A stretch of 33,334 bases of DNA from Chloroflexota bacterium (GTDB lineage: Bacteria; Chloroflexota; UBA6077; CF-72): assembly GCA_019239775.1 (NCBI GenBank), contig JAFAZN010000266.1, forward strand, positions 1-33,334, given 5' to 3'. Shown piece by piece: positions 26,420 through 33,334 of this stretch. The notes beneath the pieces were generated by a model that ran no database searches, was not told where the DNA came from, and saw nothing but the letters and a program-made list of their open reading frames with translations. Positions within the stretch are counted from its first letter, which is position 1. Every line of letters begins with the position of its first letter. The translations under genes and the position numbers were made by a program.

Positions 26420-27971
26420 ACTCACGCGGCGCTCGGTCCTGAAGCTCTGCGTGCTGGCTGGCGGCGCTGCGCTGCTTTCGGCGTGCAGTGGTCTGATGCC
26501 GTCCGCGGCGACCTCTCAGCCGACGGCCGCTCCGAACAATCAACCTCGCAATGGCGGCAGCCTGCGCGTAGGCGTGCTGGGCGACCTGCAGGGCCTGGAT
26601 GGCCACCTGACGACTGGGCTGGACTCACTACGTCGCGTTTGGGACGTCACCAGCCAGCTCGACGACAAGCTCAACACCGTGCCGGTGCTGGCGGAGACGG
26701 TGGACCTCACGCCGGATGCGCTGCAGATGACGGTGAAGGTGCGCGGCGGAGTCCAGTTCCACACCGGGCGGGAAGTGACCAGCGATGATCTGGCCTGGAA
26801 CTTCAATCGGCTGAAAGATCCGAAGGTCAATCCGATCTATGCCAACCTGGTCAAGCCATTCGCGACCATTGAGACTCCAGACAAGAGCACTTTACAGGTC
26901 CAGTTCGACGCGCCAGACCCGTTCGTGGTCGATGCGCTGCCCAATCTCTCGATTCTGGATCCGGTTTCGTTCCAGCAGGACGGCCCCACCAAGCCCGTCG
27001 GTACGGGTCCGTACAAGTTCGTCGAGTTCGTCCAGGGCGACCACCTGACCCTCGAAAAGAACTCCAATTACTGGGCCCCCACGCGACCACATCTGGATCG
27101 CCTGGAGTTTCGGATCTTCACCGATCCACAAGCGATGATGACCGAGGTCGAAGCCGGAACGCTGGACGTCGCGATTCAACCATCGCTCGTGGACTGGGTT
27201 CGCGCCCGTAACGAACGCAAGCTGCAGACGCTGATTAATCAGAATTCTGGAAACTACATAGGCGCCGCCTTCAATACCACACAGGCTCCAACAGACAACA
27301 AACTGGTGAGGCAGGCGCTTCAGTTCGCGCTGAATCGGCAGCAAATCTCTGACACGGTTTTTCAAGCGGTCGAGAAGCCGCTCACACTGCTCTGGTTTCC
27401 GACCTCGCCAGCGTACGACGCGGCCAAGAATGCTACCTATAGCTTCGACCCAGAGAAGGCCCGCGCGCTGCTTGCGCAATCGGGTGCCGCCAACGTGGCG
27501 GTCGATTTCAATTATCCATCGGTCTCGCCGGAGTTTGCGCGCGTTGGCGAAATCTGGCAGGCGGACCTCGACAAGGTCGGCGTGAAGATGACGCTGAAAC
27601 CGACCGAGCCTGTTGCCCTCACGGCAAGCATGCAGCGCCAACAGTACAATGGCGTTGCCATTGGCACCGGCTTTTACGGACAACTCCATGGCGGAGTCGT
27701 GTGGACGTCGCCGTATTATGGTCCCATCAACAACTACGCTGGATACAAAGACGACAAGTACACTCAGCTTACGCTCGCGGTGTACTCAGAGGCAGACGCG
27801 GCCAAACGCAGACCAATCTACGACGCCTGGAATGACTACGTCCTGGACCAGACGCCCGTCACTGCCATCTCGACGCAACTCCCCCGGGCGGTGGCGCAAC
27901 CCAATGTGCGCGATGCGGTGTTCAGCATCGGCGGCAATTACCTGGACCTGTCCGTCGCATGGCTCGCATGA
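26397..27971 (+). CDS. ABC transporter solute-binding lipoprotein, family 5 (second of a tandem pair)
   Basis: The protein has 524 residues. The Tat lipoprotein signal is LTRRSVLKLCVLAGGAALLSAC, lipobox LSAC. The SBP_bac_5 domain includes VKVRGGVQFHTGREVTSDDLAW, GTGPYKFVEFVQGDHLTLEKN and VRQALQFALNRQQI. Alignment by eye with the preceding protein is easy along the whole domain (for example PSKPTGTGPF versus PTKPVGTGPY and LEAGAIDLV versus VEAGTLDVA), so the pair arose by tandem duplication, but they are well diverged. ATG 26397 lies within the upstream gene. The stop at 27969 overlaps the amidohydrolase ATG as ATGA. The two might bind different intermediates or different substrate forms. Confidence 0.92.
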   Translation: MTPGSRPELTRRSVLKLCVLAGGAALLSACSGLMPSAATSQPTAAPNNQPRNGGSLRVGVLGDLQGLDGHLTTGLDSLRRVWDVTSQLDDKLNTVPVLAETVDLTPDALQMTVKVRGGVQFHTGREVTSDDLAWNFNRLKDPKVNPIYANLVKPFATIETPDKSTLQVQFDAPDPFVVDALPNLSILDPVSFQQDGPTKPVGTGPYKFVEFVQGDHLTLEKNSNYWAPTRPHLDRLEFRIFTDPQAMMTEVEAGTLDVAIQPSLVDWVRARNERKLQTLINQNSGNYIGAAFNTTQAPTDNKLVRQALQFALNRQQISDTVFQAVEKPLTLLWFPTSPAYDAAKNATYSFDPEKARALLAQSGAANVAVDFNYPSVSPEFARVGEIWQADLDKVGVKMTLKPTEPVALTASMQRQQYNGVAIGTGFYGQLHGGVVWTSPYYGPINNYAGYKDDKYTQLTLAVYSEADAAKRRPIYDAWNDYVLDQTPVTAISTQLPRAVAQPNVRDAVFSIGGNYLDLSVAWLA

Positions 27972-28975
27972 TTGTCGACGCATTTACGCATGTTATTCCA
28001 CAGCGATGCCTGGACCGCTTCAATGCCGTTGCGGCGCGTCCGTCAGTGGACTTCCTCCGCGGACTGCAGGGCCGGCCGTACCTCGCGCCGATGTGGAACA
28101 TGGACGCGCGCTTTCGGGCCATGGACGCCGTGGACGGCTACGCTCAGATCCTGACGTTGTGCGTGCCGCCAATCGAGCAAATGGCCAGTGGAGCGGTCGC
28201 CGTGGACCTTGCTCGGTTCGCCAACGATTGCATGGCGGAAATGGTCGCACAGCACCCGGACCGCTTTGTCGGTTTCGCGGCATCGCTCCCAATGGAAGAC
28301 CCGGACGCCAGCCTCGCAGAGGTGGATCGTGCGGTCCAGCAACTGGGCGCGCGCGGAGCGCAGGTCTTCACCAACGTCAACGGGCGGCCTCTAGATGAAC
28401 CGCGTTATGAAGGCCTTTGGGCGCGGTTGCAGCAAATGAATCGGAGCCTCTGGGTGCACGGCGCGCGCCGGTACGTGACACCGGACTACGACGGTGAAAC
28501 GTGGTCGCGTTTCGGCCTCTGGGCGGCTTTGGGATGGCCGTATGAAATGGCCCTGTTTGCCGCGCGCATGGTAGCCTCCGGTGTCCTCGACCGCTATCCG
28601 CGCCTGCCCATGTATCTGCACCACAGCGCTGGAATGGTTGCCACCTTCAGCCGACGCGTAAACGGCTCCTGGCTGGAGCTGCAGGCTGAGGCACCGGCTG
28701 ACCAGGAGGCATACCAGCGCTTGCAGCGCCCGCCTGCGACCTATTTCAAAGACTTCTTCGCCGACACCTCTGGCCAGACTCCAGAAGCAATTCGGGCCGC
28801 GCTGGAGTTCTTCGGCGCGGACCACGTCCTGCTCGGCAGCGACAGTCCATTCATCTCGCCCGCGGACCATCTCAGGACCGTCCAGAACCTTCAGCTATCG
28901 CCCGCCGATTTCGAGCAGGTGGTGAGCGGAAATGCTCGGCGCATTCTTCATCTCGACCAGGTGGCGGCTGGCTGA
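27968..28975 (+). CDS. Amidohydrolase-family (ACMSD-like, PF04909-type) protein with FxH in place of HxH
   Basis: From ATG 27968, which overlaps the upstream stop as ATGA, the protein has 335 residues; an ATG three codons earlier is also possible. It is an amidohydrolase_2 TIM barrel, the group of 2-amino-3-carboxymuconate-semialdehyde decarboxylase, resorcylate decarboxylases and LigJ/LigI-type hydrolases. Metal-site landmarks are THV at the first strand (the usual HxH reads F-T-H in DAFTHVIP), H in LWVHGARR, H-H in MYLHHSAGM and D in LLGSDSPFI. Loss of the first His of HxH distinguishes it from the next gene and suggests a single-metal or altered mechanism. It probably decarboxylates or hydrates a ring-cleavage acid; this is inference from family and context. 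Confidence 0.88.
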   Translation: MIVDAFTHVIPQRCLDRFNAVAARPSVDFLRGLQGRPYLAPMWNMDARFRAMDAVDGYAQILTLCVPPIEQMASGAVAVDLARFANDCMAEMVAQHPDRFVGFAASLPMEDPDASLAEVDRAVQQLGARGAQVFTNVNGRPLDEPRYEGLWARLQQMNRSLWVHGARRYVTPDYDGETWSRFGLWAALGWPYEMALFAARMVASGVLDRYPRLPMYLHHSAGMVATFSRRVNGSWLELQAEAPADQEAYQRLQRPPATYFKDFFADTSGQTPEAIRAALEFFGADHVLLGSDSPFISPADHLRTVQNLQLSPADFEQVVSGNARRILHLDQVAAG

Positions 28976-28978
28976 TCA

Positions 28979-29938
28979 ATGCGCGTCGATGTTCATGCGC
29001 ACTATTACCCCGCTGCTCTGTACGACCTGCTGGAGCGACTGACAGGGAAGCCTCGTCCGCGCATGACAGGGTCCGTTCCCGGGTTTGCGCACCACATCGG
29101 CATCGAAGGCCAACTGGAGCTGATGGACCAGGCTGGTATCGGACGGATGGTGATGTCGCTTGGCAATACCCCACCGTATTATCCCGAGAGGCAGACGGCC
29201 ATCGCGGCAGCGCGCGGGTCCAACGACCTGTATGTGGACCTCCACAGCCGCTACCCGCTCCGCTTCAATGTGTTCGCGGGTGTACCGCTGCCACACGTCG
29301 ATGCCGCCCTGGAAGAGCTGGATCGGGCGCTGGCGCTCCCGGGCGTGGTCGGCGTTGGGCTCGGTTGCTCGGTGCTCGGCCAACCGCTTGACGACCCGAG
29401 TTTCGATGCGTTTTTCGCGGAACTGAATCGCCGCGCGAGCGCGACCTTCGTGCATCCGGTTGGCGCCGGTGGTGGGCTAAACAGTCAGGACTTTAGTCTG
29501 ACCTGGATGATCGCCTCGCGCTTCGAAGATACGATTGCCATGGCGCGCCTGATCCTGTCCGGACTGACCCTGCGCTACCCCAACATCCGATTCATCATCC
29601 CGCACCTCGGCGGCACCCTCGCCCTGTTTCTGCAGCGCATGGACAATGTCGCGGAGCGCGATGGGTGGCGCGAGAAGCATAGTGCAGAGCTGATGCCCAG
29701 TGACCTGGCCCGTCGCTTCTGGTTTGACACGGTCAACGAACAGGAATCCGCGCTGCGGTGCGCGTGCGAGACATTCGGGTCCGAACGCATCATGCTGGGA
29801 ACGGACTGGCCGATGCTTCCGCCGGAGAAGCTGAAGCGCTTCGTCGATTATGTTTCAGAAGCGCTTCCGGATGATGAGGCGCACCGAATCCTCGACGTGA
29901 ACGCTGTCCAGTTGCTGGGCCTGCACCCCGCCGACTGA
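28979..29938 (+). CDS. Amidohydrolase-family (ACMSD-like) protein, probable decarboxylase/hydrolase
   Basis: This 319-residue amidohydrolase_2 barrel keeps the full metal-site set: HAH in VDVHAHYYP at the first strand, H in TFVHPVG, H in FIIPHLGG and D in LGTDWPM. This is the ACMSD pattern more exactly than in the preceding gene. It follows that gene with a three-base gap, so it is the last gene of the plus-strand operon. Two consecutive ACMSD-type enzymes in one operon suggest two consecutive steps on related acids, or one active and one specialised copy. Its stop at 29938 directly abuts the stop of the convergent alpha/beta hydrolase, with no room for a terminator between them. Confidence 0.92.
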   Translation: MRVDVHAHYYPAALYDLLERLTGKPRPRMTGSVPGFAHHIGIEGQLELMDQAGIGRMVMSLGNTPPYYPERQTAIAAARGSNDLYVDLHSRYPLRFNVFAGVPLPHVDAALEELDRALALPGVVGVGLGCSVLGQPLDDPSFDAFFAELNRRASATFVHPVGAGGGLNSQDFSLTWMIASRFEDTIAMARLILSGLTLRYPNIRFIIPHLGGTLALFLQRMDNVAERDGWREKHSAELMPSDLARRFWFDTVNEQESALRCACETFGSERIMLGTDWPMLPPEKLKRFVDYVSEALPDDEAHRILDVNAVQLLGLHPAD

Positions 29939-30721
29939 TTACGAGCCTGGCTCCGCGACGACGAATCGATCACCGCGTTCGATGAAGTCGGTCACCAGCG
30001 CGACAAATTGGCGGCATGCCGCCACTGGGAGTGAATGCGCAGCACCGTAGATGAGCATTCGGTAGCTGTTCGGGATGGCACGAACAAAGACTTGCCCCGA
30101 CTCGGGTGGAATAACCTCATCCGCGGTGCCCCACAGGACCAGCGTGGGTGCGCTGATCTCGCCGAGACGTTCCCGTAGGTTGGCGTTGCCGTGCGCCGGG
30201 CGGAGCTTTGCGGCATTAGCGCTGGCATTTCGCTGACGGGTAGCCCGATCGGTGTCGGTGGGCGGCTCACTCCAGGCCGGCTTGGAGCCAAACAGGCGCA
30301 GCTCCATACCTTCCGGAGAAGCTGGCGGCGGCGCATGCGAGGCTCCAGCGAAGGCAGCGGGTGCCACCAGAATTAGCGATTGCACCAGCGACGGTTCCAG
30401 AATTGCCAGCCAGCAGCCGGCCGCGCCACCAGCAGACTCCGCGATCAGACTCACCGGCGCGCCGACCACTATGCGAATGAACTCCGCCATCACCTCGGCT
30501 TCCTCGCGCGCAGATGCGCACGCTCCCGTGGAGCCATCAAAGCCAGGTCGTGATGGCGCTAGCACACGAAAGCGCTCGCCGAGAGCGGGCATGAACGCCG
30601 CATTGCGGAAGACGCCGCCTGCGCCGTGGAAGTACACCACCGGAGCGCCGTCGCCCACTTCGAGGTATTCGATGCGTGCGCAGCCGGGCAGGTCGACGGT
30701 GCGCGGCTCCAGGCGGCTCAC
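29939..30721 (-). CDS. Alpha/beta hydrolase
   Basis: This 260-residue protein has the alpha/beta-hydrolase catalytic triad: Ser96 in LIAESAGG (Gly of the classical G-x-S-x-G replaced by Ala), Asp201 in LVLWGTADEVIP and His229 in YGAAHSLPV. The oxyanion HG is in VVYFHGAGG at about 29-36. It has no signal peptide. The size and C-C-bond-hydrolase-like look (MhpC/BphD group) would fit cleavage of a meta-cleavage product, but an esterase is equally possible. It begins at GTG 30721, which overlaps the stop of the flavin monooxygenase gene as GTGA, so the two are translationally coupled. Confidence 0.9.
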   Translation of the reverse strand: MSRLEPRTVDLPGCARIEYLEVGDGAPVVYFHGAGGVFRNAAFMPALGERFRVLAPSRPGFDGSTGACASAREEAEVMAEFIRIVVGAPVSLIAESAGGAAGCWLAILEPSLVQSLILVAPAAFAGASHAPPPASPEGMELRLFGSKPAWSEPPTDTDRATRQRNASANAAKLRPAHGNANLRERLGEISAPTLVLWGTADEVIPPESGQVFVRAIPNSYRMLIYGAAHSLPVAACRQFVALVTDFIERGDRFVVAEPGS

Positions 30722-31833
30722 AGCTCGTGCATCGCGGGCAATACGTCCCGCGCGAAGCGACGCATGGTGGCCTGAGTTGTTTCGTCGTCGTCGCCGATCT
30801 CGAAGTTGAGGCTGATGACCCCGGCTCCCAATTCCTTACGGATGTGCGTAAGTTGCTTCAAGACCGTGGCGGCTCCGCCACATAAAACGGTACCGAGCTC
30901 GACTTGCTGTTCCAGTGACAGTGGTCCGCCGCTGCCCATCGTCTGAAAGCGGCGCAAGAGCTCCGGATTGCGCGGTCCGAAGAATCCGGACTCCGCGACC
31001 AACCGATTGGCCTTGAGCATCCCAGGCGCGAGATGAGTGGCCTCAACCCTGGGTCGCGCGATCGCAAACGCTTCCTCGTCTGTATCAGCCAGGTACACCG
31101 GTAAGTGGCCGTAGATCACCTGATCAGCACTGGGTGTCCAGCCGTGTTCGGTGGCCTGGAGAAAATAATGCTGCGCGGCCGGTTTGGCGGCGGCGAGGTT
31201 GGTAAATGCAAGGCCCAGACCAATTCGCTTGCGGGCCGCAAACTCGGCTGATTCCTTGCGTGAGCCGGAGATGAAGATCGGTGGTAGTGGTTGCTGGATG
31301 GGACGCGGCCAGATTGAAACATTCCGGAAGTGGTAGTGATCACCCTCCCAGCCGAAGGGTTCGGTGTCACTCCAAGCGCGCACGACCAATTCCCAGGCCT
31401 CCTCGAAGCGTGCTCGCGATTCGGCCGGTGGCACGTTGTACACGAGGTATTCGTAGGGCGCACCTCGCAGCAGACCAGCAACCAGCCGACCGCCTGAGAG
31501 AGTGTCGACGAGCGCGTATTCCTCCGCGACGCGCACCGGATTATTCAACGGGAGCAGCGCGCCCATGATGCACACGCGCGCGCGTTTGGTGCGCTGCGTA
31601 ATCGCCGCCGCAACCGCGCTGACATTCGAGGCAAGACTTCCAGGTGAGTAGTGGTGCTCGGCACAACCAACCCAATCGAAGCCCAGCTCGTCGGCCAGGG
31701 CAACATGCTCCATTCGACTGGCTGCTACGCGCACCGCCCGATCGGGGTCGAATAACCGGTTCGGCACCGGCCAGCGGCTGACCGGCTCACTCACACGACC
31801 GTAGGGAAGGCTCGCAAAATATGACGCCTTCAT
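30718..31833 (-). CDS. LLM class flavin-dependent oxidoreductase (bacterial-luciferase-like monooxygenase)
   Basis: This 371-residue TIM-barrel protein has the luciferase-like monooxygenase pattern: MEHVALADELGFDWVGCAEHHYSPG, then MGALLPLNNPVRVAEEYALVDTLSGGRL, and IFISGSRKESAEFAA in the flavin-binding part. LLM enzymes use reduced FMN (or F420 in some branches) to oxygenate or oxidise small molecules such as alkanesulfonates, nitrilotriacetate, terpenoid ketones and aromatic compounds. No dedicated flavin reductase is visible in the window. It is the first gene of a two-gene minus-strand unit with the alpha/beta hydrolase. It diverges from the hydroxylase operon at 31966 with a dyad-containing gap of 132 bp between the starts. 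Confidence 0.92.
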   Translation of the reverse strand: MKASYFASLPYGRVSEPVSRWPVPNRLFDPDRAVRVAASRMEHVALADELGFDWVGCAEHHYSPGSLASNVSAVAAAITQRTKRARVCIMGALLPLNNPVRVAEEYALVDTLSGGRLVAGLLRGAPYEYLVYNVPPAESRARFEEAWELVVRAWSDTEPFGWEGDHYHFRNVSIWPRPIQQPLPPIFISGSRKESAEFAARKRIGLGLAFTNLAAAKPAAQHYFLQATEHGWTPSADQVIYGHLPVYLADTDEEAFAIARPRVEATHLAPGMLKANRLVAESGFFGPRNPELLRRFQTMGSGGPLSLEQQVELGTVLCGGAATVLKQLTHIRKELGAGVISLNFEIGDDDETTQATMRRFARDVLPAMHEL

Positions 31834-31888
31834 TGCCGCGAGGGTACGTCAGGCGCGCCTCGAAGTGGAATTCGTTTTGGTTATACCC

Positions 31889-31907
31889 CCATTGCAACCG
31901 GCAATGG
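31889..31907. promoter_or_regulatory. Inverted repeat in the divergent flavin-monooxygenase/hydroxylase region, possible operator
   Basis: CCATTGC (31889-31895) and GCAATGG (31901-31907) pair perfectly with a 5-bp spacer. An overlapping second dyad is CAACC-N6-GGTTG (31895-31910). The pair lies centrally between the divergent starts at 31833 and 31966, where a regulator could control both units. No regulator gene is visible nearby in this window. Confidence 0.45.
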
Positions 31908-31916
31908 TTGGAGGTC

Positions 31917-31945
31917 TCGACGCCACCCGCTGCCTGACCTAGCCT
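31917..31945 (+). promoter_or_regulatory. Promoter of the hydroxylase operon, architecture shared with 23807
   Basis: TCGACG (31917-31922) and TAGCCT (31940-31945) are 17 bp apart, exactly as at 23807-23835. A predicted start near 31952 falls within the AGGGAGG Shine-Dalgarno sequence (31950-31956), so the untranslated leader would be about 14 nt. Confidence 0.5.
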
Positions 31946-31965
31946 ACCCAGGGAGGTCCAGATCC

Positions 31966-32046
31966 ATGACTGCAGTATCCCAAGTTGTTATCGCTGGCGC
32001 GGGTATCGCTGGCCTGTCCGCCGGCATCGGCCACCACTTCGCGTGA
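31966..32046 (+). pseudogene. 26-codon remnant of an FAD-dependent monooxygenase gene
   Basis: ATG 31966 follows a strong Shine-Dalgarno sequence (AGGGAGG, 31950-31956) by nine bases. The frame encodes MTAVSQVVIAGAGIAGLSAG, then ends after IGHHFA at TGA 32044. The first 20 residues are the textbook N-terminus of FAD monooxygenases of the salicylate/p-hydroxybenzoate hydroxylase type: short strand, then the dinucleotide-binding G-x-G-x-x-G (GAGIAG). The remaining ~350 residues of such a protein are missing. The next gene starts at GTG 32048, one base after the TGA, so the original gene order and coupling seem kept while the middle of the gene was lost. It might now serve only as a translated leader for the downstream hydroxylase. 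An assembly collapse is the alternative. Confidence 0.7.
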
Positions 32047-32047
32047 C

Positions 32048-33199
32048 GTGACGCTTGCTGATCTGATTTCGCGTGCCGAGGCGCTCGTGCCGCGCCTGCG
32101 CGAACGCGCCTCGCACGCTGAAGCCCTGCGTCACCTGCCGGACGAGACGGTGCAGGACTTCCTCGACGCGGGGCTGTTTCGGGTGCTCCAACCCAGGCGG
32201 TGGGGCGGGCTCGAGCTGGATTACGGTCGAACCCAGACGGAGTTGTGCAACGTGCTCGGACGCGGCTGTGGATCCAGCGCCTGGGTGCAGTGTGTAATTG
32301 CCTGCCATGCGTGGTGTCTTGCGATGTTCCCACCCGAAGCTCAAGACGCGGTGTGGGGACGCGAGCGCGACACGCTGATCGCTTCGGCGTTCGCGTTCAC
32401 GACGGGACGGGGTCGGCCGGTCGACGGGGGCTACGCCATTGAAGGCAACTGGCAGTTCTCGAGCGGCAGCAACGCCTGTCAGTGGATCATCCTCGGCACG
32501 CCCATCTTCGATGGTGACGGGCCGCCGGTGAAGAACTTGTGGTGTCTGGTGGAGCGCCCGAATTGGGAGGTGGTGGACACGTGGTACGCGGCCGGTCTGA
32601 AAGGCTCCGCGAGCAATGACATCCACGTTTCGGGCGCCTTTGTTCCGGAGGCATTCACCTTGAACACGATAGAGTGCGATGGGCGGCCGACGCCTGGTAG
32701 CGCGCTAAACCCAAGCTACAACTACCGCCTGCCGCTCTGGAGTGTGTTTCCGTACAACGTGTCGACGCCAGCGCTCGGCATCGCGCGTGGAGCCATTGAG
32801 GCGTATGTTGCGTATATGGCTGCACGTCCGGAGCGCGCGAACATGGCGCAGCGGCACTTGCGGATTTCCGAATCGGCAGCGGAGGTGGACGCCGCCCAGG
32901 CGCTCTGGCTGTCAAATGCGTCGGCGCTGGAGCGGCTGGGACCGACCGGAGGTCCATGGTCGCCAGCATTCCAGGCGAAATTGCGGCGCGACCTGGCGTA
33001 CTCGACGATGCTATGCACTCGCGCGGTGGATCGTCTTGCGACCGCGCTCGGTGCGCACGGAATGCTGGAAGATACGCCGGTCCAGCGCGCTTTTCGCGAC
33101 GTGCACGCCGTCGCGAACCATGGCGCCAACAACTGGGACCTGCAAGCGGTCCCGTACGCCCGCGAAGTGCTACGCCTGCCGCCGCTCCAGGGACGGTAG
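32048..33199 (+). CDS. Acyl-CoA-dehydrogenase-fold flavin-dependent monooxygenase, HsaA/HpaH-like oxygenase
   Basis: From GTG 32048 the protein has 383 residues, the usual size. It follows the pattern of two-component flavin hydroxylases with the acyl-CoA dehydrogenase fold (HsaA of steroid-ring degradation, the Acinetobacter-type C2 of 4-hydroxyphenylacetate hydroxylase). Visible landmarks are LPDETVQDFLDAGLFRVLQPRRWGG at the N-terminus, VDGGYAIEGNWQFSSGSNACQW in the middle beta domain, then YAAGLKGSASNDIHVSGAFVPE. The helical C-terminal domain (about 225-375) completes it. Such enzymes hydroxylate phenols with reduced flavin from a separate reductase. The start is taken at GTG 32048 because the longer frame from 31985 runs across the upstream remnant; reinitiation after its TGA is likely. 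Confidence 0.88.
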   Translation: MTLADLISRAEALVPRLRERASHAEALRHLPDETVQDFLDAGLFRVLQPRRWGGLELDYGRTQTELCNVLGRGCGSSAWVQCVIACHAWCLAMFPPEAQDAVWGRERDTLIASAFAFTTGRGRPVDGGYAIEGNWQFSSGSNACQWIILGTPIFDGDGPPVKNLWCLVERPNWEVVDTWYAAGLKGSASNDIHVSGAFVPEAFTLNTIECDGRPTPGSALNPSYNYRLPLWSVFPYNVSTPALGIARGAIEAYVAYMAARPERANMAQRHLRISESAAEVDAAQALWLSNASALERLGPTGGPWSPAFQAKLRRDLAYSTMLCTRAVDRLATALGAHGMLEDTPVQRAFRDVHAVANHGANNWDLQAVPYAREVLRLPPLQGR

Positions 33200-33334
33200 C
33201 CGCCGGGCGCCTCGATCAGACTGGTGGCAACCTATGGCTCCGGATCCAGAGATCCGAATGGACTGCTGCAACGCGAGCTGATTGGGGTCGCACGTGTAGG
33301 TGGCGCGGATGCGGTTAAAGCGGCGATGATGCCG
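33200..33334 (+). other. Gene-edge stretch, possibly the start of another plus-strand gene
   Basis: After the TAG at 33197-33199, the same frame is open to the window edge. A GTG at 33224 would begin VATYGSGSRDPNG followed by LLQRELIGVARVGGADAVKA, which has helical amphipathic character. No Shine-Dalgarno sequence precedes it. A 6-bp hairpin, CGGATC-N4-GATCCG, lies at 33241-33256 without a T-tract. I do not recognise the product, and the stretch could equally be intergenic. Confidence 0.3.

Noticed and set aside
31985-32047. Longer start for the acyl-CoA-dehydrogenase-fold hydroxylase
   Set aside because: Those 21 residues are an out-of-frame reading of the FAD-monooxygenase remnant; the family start fits GTG 32048.

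Overview
The window is about 33 kb of GC-rich, densely packed bacterial DNA. It looks like Chloroflexota (a Thermomicrobia/Dehalococcoidia-like soil or aquatic lineage). The signs are twin-arginine lipoprotein solute-binding proteins with long Ala/Pro/Thr-rich linkers, large family-5 sugar-type binding proteins, many start/stop overlaps (ATGA/GTGA) and several catabolic operons side by side. The lineage is an inference from style, not from a marker gene. I saw no rRNA, tRNA, CRISPR array, insertion sequence or phage gene.

Region 1 (1-9692). The 3' end of an enolase-superfamily-like gene faces an RpiR-type regulator across a perfect 13-bp bidirectional terminator stem. The regulator is divergent from a seven-gene operon: solute-binding protein, two permeases, two ATPases (a complete Opp/Dpp-type importer), a mandelate racemase/muconate lactonizing enzyme (MR/MLE) family protein and an AcuC-like HDAC-fold deacetylase. 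A dyad, CTGCAA-N6-TTGCAG, lies across both divergent promoters and is the probable RpiR operator.

Region 2 (9705-23772, all minus strand). In transcription order: an 817-aa protein of unknown function, a LacI-type regulator, a second large solute-binding protein, a GH42 beta-galactosidase-like enzyme, a second TIM-barrel glycosidase-like protein, two permeases and two ATPases. It reads as an oligosaccharide import and intracellular hydrolysis system. Two copies of an 18-bp LacI-type palindrome sit directly downstream of the -10 elements of lacI and of the binding-protein operon, so the regulator probably represses itself and the transporter.

Region 3 (23877-33334). This looks like a small-molecule catabolic island. 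A plus-strand operon holds an MBL-fold hydrolase, two tandem paralogous solute-binding proteins without permeases, and two ACMSD-type amidohydrolases. It converges on a minus-strand pair (alpha/beta hydrolase and luciferase-like flavin monooxygenase). Divergent from that pair is an operon with a 26-codon remnant of an FAD monooxygenase followed by an acyl-CoA-dehydrogenase-fold flavin hydroxylase. The two plus-strand operons share one promoter architecture: TCGACG, 17 bp, TAGCCT, with a Shine-Dalgarno sequence at the predicted 5' end of the mRNA. The enzyme set suggests hydroxylation, ring cleavage and decarboxylation/hydrolysis of an aromatic or cyclic substrate. The substrate cannot be read from the sequence. 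This island is the best candidate for an undescribed system in the window.
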